Shown in pieces: positions 5,198 to 9,648 of a stretch of DNA of 9,648 nucleotides. The notes under the pieces were generated by a model, which saw only the letters and a list, made by a program, of their open reading frames with translations, was not told where the DNA came from and ran no database searches. The stretch's first letter is position 1, and every line of letters starts with the position of its first letter. The stretch spans positions 1-9,648 of the forward strand of contig CAYHGE010000110.1 in NCBI GenBank assembly GCA_964355945.1, read 5' to 3'. A program made the translations under genes and the position numbers. This DNA is from CAIVAT01 sp964355945 (GTDB lineage Bacteria > Bacteroidota > Bacteroidia > Bacteroidales > FEN-979).

Positions 5198-7554
5198 TCA
5201 AGTTCGAAGATGCCTCTCCCGAATGTTGCCGCCCTCAGCAGCCTGGTCCCGGCATGATTGTAGCAATCGAAATCAAGCACAGGCAGAAAAGGCATGCCGT
5301 TGCTCAGCCTTACCCAACTTCCGCCGTTGTTGGCTGTGCGATATACGCCGAAATCATTGCCAAGGTACATTACACCCGCATTGGCAGTGTCGATAAACAA
5401 GTCATTTACGGGAATTTTTGGAAGGTCGGAACTAATATCATTCCAGGAGGTACCGAAGTCGGTTGTCTTTACAATAAGAGAACCCGAATAGGAACTTTTA
5501 AGCAGGTAAAATGTATTCCCGTCCCGGGGATCGGCTACCAGTCTCATGAAATACCCGCCCGAGAGAGCGCCGAGATTCATTGTAACATCCTCCCAACTGT
5601 ATCCCCCGTCGGCCGATCGCACAAGGCTTACAGCACCTTCTCTTGCAGCTACCATGATGTTGCCGGTCTTCACGGAAGACTGCGCGGCAGAATAGATTGG
5701 GGAGCTGACTATTGGGTAGGAGGTTGTATAAGCCCAGGTATTTCCCTTGTCGACCGACTTATAGAGTTTCTGTTTGAGGCATCCGTATATGATCTCAGGA
5801 ATTACCGGGTGCTGCCAGTATGGACAGATGAAAGCAACCGAATCCAGAACACCCGGATCGATCAGCAACTCCCAGCTTTGTCCACCGTTGGTACTTCGCC
5901 CAAGGTATCCGCAGTAAGTCTCAAAAAAAATTACATTCTGATCAGAATAATCCATGAAACATTCGGTGCCATCGCAAATGAATTCAAGATTATATGGAGT
6001 AGTGCCCCTGTTGTGGGTCGAAATAAATCCATTGTCCTGTGCTCCTGAATAGATGATGTCGGGATCCGAGATATGAGAAGCGACGCGGTAAGACTGGATG
6101 GAAGTAATGCCGGTGTTGGCCTGGTGAAACGACGCTCCACCATCTGCAGACCTGAACACCCCACCATCACAGCCCACATAGATAACAGAGGGATCGGAGG
6201 GGGCAAACCTGATGATATGATGGTCGATGTGGGTGTAGGAATCCCAGGGGCTGTTTCCTCCCCCTGCTGCGTTGGGATCCCGGATGTAGATAAAGGTTGA
6301 TCCGTTGACTGACTGGCTTAGTTCGACATTTCCGAGGAGTACATTATCGGGGTTTACCGGGTTCACAGCAATGCAGAGATCGTAGAAGCCCTGGTCGCTG
6401 TATGCTGAAAGGTTTACGCCCGGCGATATCTGGGACCATGAAGCACCGCCGTTGACCGATTTATACGCACTGGTTTTCATGCCGTTGGGGGAAGGCGCCT
6501 TGTCATATATCAAACCGTAAAGCACGGAAGGATTTGAGCGGGATATGTCAAACTGCATCCTCCCGATGTGAACGGGATCGGGGAGCCCTGTATTGCTTTG
6601 CGAAAAAGTGATGCCTCCGTTAGCAGATACCAGGAAACCGGCCTGATCCTGCTCATTGCCGCAAGCTGCATATACAATGTTCGGATTGGTGGGATGAAAT
6701 GCCAGGTCCCATATCCCTTCTCCCGGTAAAACACAGCTCCAGTGAATACCGGCGTCGGTACTCCTCCAGATGCCCTGATTCTGAACTGCATTATTAAGGT
6801 TTTTTGCAATCCCTGCCATGACCACATTTGGATCATGAGGGGATACAGCGAGTGCCGTAAATTCGGTTACAGTATCAAATTCAGCCTTCACTTTGACCCA
6901 GCTGTCGCCCCCGTTGATTGATTTGTACAAGCCATCCCCGTTATAAAATCTCTCGGTGAGCAACCAGAAATATTCACCCGTACCGGCATAGATGGTTTCA
7001 GGGTTTGAAGGGTCGATCGCAATGCATCCAAAGGTGAGCAGGTTCAGCCCCCCGCTTTTATCCGCCCAGTTTTGCCCGCCATCAGTAGATTTCCATATAC
7101 CCGCACCCCCGGTGCCCGCGTAAACGATCTCCGGGTTCAATGGATGTACGGCAAGACCAATCACCCTTCCGCTCACCACACCCCAATGCCTGACTGAGGC
7201 ATCGGCCGAGAAATCAATACCCACAGGGCCAAGATTATTCCATTGGAAGGAAGCACCTGGCTTATCGGTTTGCGTCTGCATTTTCACTATTTCCGTCTCT
7301 TTTTGCCTGTCTATAAATGCCCTGGGGAACACACCCTGTGCGTTCAACCTTGGTTTGTAAAACCACGCCAGCCGCTTAAATGAATTCCTGTTTTTGATAT
7401 CAACAGGCACACTGTCCCATTGTGAGGCAGATGACTGGGTTGAGGCACCTTTACCAATCCCGGTCCAGGGTTTCATCGGGCTGCTGATTTGCGCGGGAGC
7501 TCCCGCCAGGAATAAGATCATGGCGGAGAGGAAACATAAAAGTTTTGTTTTCAT
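5198..7554 (-). CDS. Secreted Asp-box (BNR/VPS10-like) beta-propeller protein, C-terminus in gap
   Basis: 785 residues are visible. A signal peptide (MKTKLLCFLSAMILFLAGAPAQ, cleavage near residue 22) is followed by a short linker and then, from about residue 104 on, propeller repeats. At least ten Asp-box motifs (S/T-x-D/N-x-G-x-x-W/F) can be seen near residues 156, 212, 265, 310, 366, 469, 554, 600, 647, 697 and 740. Between them recur hydrophobic strands such as NPEIVYAGTG, NPETIYAGTG, NPNIVYAACG and DPSVIYVGCDGG. The HIDHH and SGAQDNG motifs (residues about 442 and 503) occur in sortilin-like (VPS10) propellers of bacteria. The last visible residues, LLRAATFGRGIFEL, usually end the propeller. 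In Bacteroidota a T9SS sorting domain often follows; here it would be in the gap. Such proteins are exported to the surface or medium; binding or hydrolase activity cannot be assigned, since no catalytic residues are evident. It is transcribed away from the TPR regulator gene. Confidence 0.88.
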
Positions 7555-7687
7555 TCAGCGTAGTTTTGACGAGCAATTGAATGGTAGTTTTCCTATTTCC
7601 CTTTTTGGCTTGGCGTAAATTGCAGCGTGGAGTTTTGCGGAAAATCAATTGTTAATATTTTAGCTAATGTACGTCCGTTTCACCAAA

Positions 7688-7725
7688 GATGTTCATTAAA
7701 TATATTTATAATTCTAATGAATATC
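7688..7725. repeat. Inverted repeat, possible operator
   Basis: GATGTTCATTA (7688-7698) and TAATGAATATC (7715-7725) form an 11-position inverted repeat with one mismatch (a G-U pair in RNA) around a 16-base AT-rich spacer. Centre-to-centre distance is about 27 bases. Its place between divergent genes, one of them next to a DNA-binding regulator, would suit an operator. The AT-rich composition makes chance occurrence less unlikely. Confidence 0.4.
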
Positions 7726-7744
7726 AATGTAATGGAAAAACCGG

Positions 7745-7829
7745 AGTTCCCGACCACCCTCTGCCGATTTTTTTTGACCACCTTGCTTTATTAACAATCA
7801 CCAAATTGAGATGATTATGCTGTTCCGGC
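7745..7829 (+). repeat. 85 bp dispersed intergenic repeat, copy 2
   Basis: Same orientation and length as 3493-3577, about 86% identical without indels. The two GACCACC heptamers are at 7752-7758 and 7776-7782, again 24 bases apart. The flanks on either side do not match those of copy 1, so the ends are fairly sharp. It sits 91 bases upstream of the TPR gene, whereas copy 1 sits downstream of a gene; a plain promoter role would not explain both. Confidence 0.8.
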
Positions 7830-7908
7830 TTTTCCGTGCAATGGCCGGCCTTTCACTTTTCGACCTTTGCTCTTTATTTTTCGGAAACAAGAAATCGATT
7901 TTTTTTAA

Positions 7909-7916
7909 TAGATTTG
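7909..7916 (+). promoter_or_regulatory. TAnnTTTG box directly upstream of the TPR gene
   Basis: TAGATTTG fully matches the -7 consensus, but it ends only four bases before the ATG at 7921 and no TTG is found 19-21 bases upstream. If used, the message would be leaderless or nearly so. A chance match in an AT-rich stretch is possible. Confidence 0.35.
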
Positions 7917-7920
7917 CATT

Positions 7921-9450
7921 ATGAACAATCCTAAAAAGCCCTTTTTTCAAACTTCAATCCTGATCTGTTTTTGTGTTATGGCGTGCTTTGCAGCCTGTAA
8001 CAGCAAAAAATCAGGCAGTCAGACAGCTGGAAAATTTTCACTGGAAAGTAAAAAGGCCGGCCAGTTGATCGCTACGGATCCACGTGCGGCCATCCGGCTT
8101 TTGGATTCATTGGTTCAGACTGTTTCGCCGGAAGTTCTTACTGATAATCAGCTGGTTGATTACATTAAGATCAAGTCCGAAGCGCTGATGAAACTGGACA
8201 TGAGAGATTCAGCTTACAGTTTCATGCAACGATACCAAAGCGGAATTTTCCCGGGAAGGAGCAATGCCGTAAAAATATATTCAGGGATATGGTTATCTCA
8301 GCAATTAACTAACGACGGCAAGTATTTCCTGGCCCGAAAATACCTTGACGAAACGTTCAAATTATTCGACAATAAAACGCAAAGCTATCAAAAGGCTATC
8401 GCGCTGAACATTGAAGGTTCTTTACTGAGTTCTACCGGGGATTATTTTACTGCCCAGAAAAAACTGCTTGAAGCCATAAAGATCTTCGAATCCCTGGGAG
8501 ATACCATGACCCTTGGCCCGGTTTATCTCAACCTGGCGGGCAATTACCAATCGCTGAACGACAACAAACTGTCGCTGCTTTACTACAGGAAGGCATGCAG
8601 CATCACGCGTTCTTACCATGATAGTTTAAACTACCTTTTTGCATTAAATAATCTGGGTACTTTTTACAGGATTTCCAACCCTGACAGCGCAGAATACTAT
8701 TTTTTGAAAGCAAAAAACATGCTTCCGATGAAACAATTTGCGGTTGAGACCCTGCCGACCCGTTTCCACCTTGCCGGCTTGTATTACGAGCAAAAAAAAT
8801 ACAACCAGGCACTTGAACTTTACAATGAAGTTCTGTCTGCCTCGCGAAAACACCACATTAATAGCGGAGTATTCAGGGCCATGAGCGGCATAGGTAATGT
8901 TTACGAGGCTCAACAAAAGGATAATGATGCCCTTCTTATATTTAAAGAGGCGGGCAGGTTCGCCGCATTATCTGGGGAAACCCCTGTATATGTCGAGTTG
9001 CTTGAGGCCGAACAGTATATGTATGAAAAGGCCGGCAGGTGTAAAGAGGCCCTTGCTACCCAGAAGACAATCCAGCATCTCAACGATTCCCTGTTGGCCC
9101 TTGATAAGCAAATAGCGATACATGACCTTGAGTTTGCGTACCATAACGAAAAACTTGAACGCAGGAACGAGTCGCTCAGTGCCAACATGCTGCTGATGAA
9201 AAACCGGATGCATGCGAATTTCATTATCCTCGTCATTGCCCTGGTTTCCGCCCTGGTTCTGGGAGCCCTGCTCTTCAGGATTTACCGGCTTTACCGCCAA
9301 CGCGACAGTGCATATAATATCTTGTTTGAAAAATACAGGCACGATACCCGGGCAGGGGATTCAGGGGAGGAAATCATACCTGCCGTACAACTGTTTCCTC
9401 CATTGATACCTGATCAATCCAGCCAAATCTACCTGAAAGTGATAGAATAA
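7921..9450 (+). CDS. TPR-transmembrane signalling protein, N-terminal part of an AraC-type regulator
   Basis: 509 residues. An N-terminal hydrophobic segment ends in CFAAC (Cys26), a lipobox-like site. About six to seven TPR-like helical repeats follow over residues 120-390 (for example GDYFTAQKKLLEAIKIFESLGD, KKYNQALELYNEVL and AGRCKEALATQKTI). Next come a charged, probably coiled-coil stretch (390-430), a transmembrane helix (about 432-452, ANFIILVIALVSALVLGALLF) and a basic cytoplasmic tail. In Bacteroidota this layout normally leads into a cytoplasmic AraC-type helix-turn-helix in the same polypeptide, so that periplasmic TPRs sense a signal and the HTH controls transcription. Here the frame stops with TAA at 9448-9450 and the HTH coding sequence continues in the same frame right after it. 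As written, the protein lacks a DNA-binding domain. The start at 7921 is chosen because it gives a complete signal sequence. Confidence 0.85.
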   Translation: MNNPKKPFFQTSILICFCVMACFAACNSKKSGSQTAGKFSLESKKAGQLIATDPRAAIRLLDSLVQTVSPEVLTDNQLVDYIKIKSEALMKLDMRDSAYSFMQRYQSGIFPGRSNAVKIYSGIWLSQQLTNDGKYFLARKYLDETFKLFDNKTQSYQKAIALNIEGSLLSSTGDYFTAQKKLLEAIKIFESLGDTMTLGPVYLNLAGNYQSLNDNKLSLLYYRKACSITRSYHDSLNYLFALNNLGTFYRISNPDSAEYYFLKAKNMLPMKQFAVETLPTRFHLAGLYYEQKKYNQALELYNEVLSASRKHHINSGVFRAMSGIGNVYEAQQKDNDALLIFKEAGRFAALSGETPVYVELLEAEQYMYEKAGRCKEALATQKTIQHLNDSLLALDKQIAIHDLEFAYHNEKLERRNESLSANMLLMKNRMHANFIILVIALVSALVLGALLFRIYRLYRQRDSAYNILFEKYRHDTRAGDSGEEIIPAVQLFPPLIPDQSSQIYLKVIE

Positions 9451-9648
9451 TTTGAATTAGAAAAATCTTATTTAAACAGCAATCTGAGGTTTGATGATGT
9501 GACCGCCCAACTGAGGATCAACCGGAAAACAATTTCAGACCTTATACAGCAACATGCAGGCATGAGTTTTAATATGTTTGTAAACAGTTACCGCATCAAG
9601 GAAGTGCTCATGCATCTTGCTTCTCCTGAATTGAAGAATTACAAAATT
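9451..9648 (+). pseudogene. AraC-type HTH domain in frame behind a stop codon (runs off the window)
   Basis: These 66 codons are open in the same frame as the TPR gene. They encode FELEKSYLNSNLRFDDVTAQ, then LRINRKTISDLIQQHAGMSF and NMFVNSYRIKEVLMHLASPE. The pattern (a short helix EKSYL, DDVTAQLRINRKTISDLIQQ as first helix-turn-helix, then GMSFNMFVNSYRIKEVLMHL) is that of AraC-family C-terminal domains fused to TPR sensors. No ATG precedes the HTH, so independent translation is unlikely. The simplest reading is a GAA-to-TAA nonsense change, or a sequencing error, in one TPR-AraC gene. The sequence ends at the window edge in what should be the second HTH. Confidence 0.78.

Larger units (their letters stand above)
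7555..7920. other. 366 bp divergent intergenic region
   Basis: Between the divergently transcribed propeller and TPR genes. It contains an inverted repeat (7688-7725), copy 2 of the 85 bp repeat (7745-7829) and a TAGATTTG box next to the TPR gene start. I see no convincing small gene or tRNA. A convincing promoter for the propeller gene was not found; the best box on its strand, CATCTTTG (7691-7684), lacks a -33 partner. Confidence 0.7.

Noticed and set aside
5254..6048. 264-residue open frame on the + strand inside the propeller gene
   Set aside because: It is opposite to a well-supported gene with a signal peptide and regular Asp-box repeats; the translation shows no domain pattern.
7684..7691. 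CATCTTTG on the minus strand as promoter of the propeller gene
   Set aside because: First base deviates from TAnnTTTG, no TTG 19-21 bases upstream, and the leader would be about 130 bases; too weak to annotate.
7752..7782. Paired GACCACC heptamers as a CRISPR or iteron array
   Set aside because: Only two units per copy; no longer repeat series or spacers of regular size.
3493..7829. The two 85 bp repeats as ends of one composite transposon
   Set aside because: No transposase or integrase lies between them, no target duplication is visible, and the region between contains ordinary genes in mixed orientation.

Overview
The window looks like a piece of a Bacteroidota (Bacteroidetes) genome, probably an environmental draft or metagenome-assembled genome. 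Evidence: a gingipain-type C25 protease, a large Asp-box propeller exoprotein, a TPR / membrane / AraC-type regulator layout, good matches to the phylum's TAnnTTTG promoter box, A-rich leaders without clear Shine-Dalgarno sequences, and two scaffold gaps of exactly 100 N (1899-1998 and 5098-5197).

Left part (1-3486, + strand): the C-terminal portion of an outer-membrane beta-barrel protein is followed after one base by a small secreted multiheme cytochrome c (eight CXXCH motifs plus one CX3CH). The pair resembles an outer-membrane porin-cytochrome electron conduit. A secreted C25 cysteine protease follows; it is interrupted by the first gap and ends without a recognisable type IX secretion (T9SS) sorting domain.

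Middle part (3487-5097, mostly - strand): an AT-rich accessory block. It holds a two-gene DUF4160-DUF2442 module, a strong bidirectional hairpin terminator, a frameshifted fragment of a YCF48-like propeller gene, and a minimal nucleotidyltransferase (MNT) whose HEPN toxin partner is cut off after 17 codons. Both modules use a 4-base ATGA overlap and, if the inferred starts are right, very short leaders behind a TAnnTTTG box.

Right part (5198-9648): a roughly 2.4 kb - strand gene for a secreted Asp-box (BNR/VPS10-like) propeller protein whose C-terminus lies in the second gap; a 366 bp divergent intergenic region with an 11-position inverted repeat and the second copy of an 85 bp dispersed repeat whose first copy lies just after the protease gene; and a + strand TPR-transmembrane protein. 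An AraC-type DNA-binding domain continues in the same frame immediately after that protein's TAA stop, so this looks like one regulator split by a single nonsense codon.

No wholly new system is proven here. The observations most worth following are the in-frame stop in the TPR-AraC regulator, the decapitated HEPN-MNT module fused to a propeller-gene fragment, and the 85 bp intergenic repeat.
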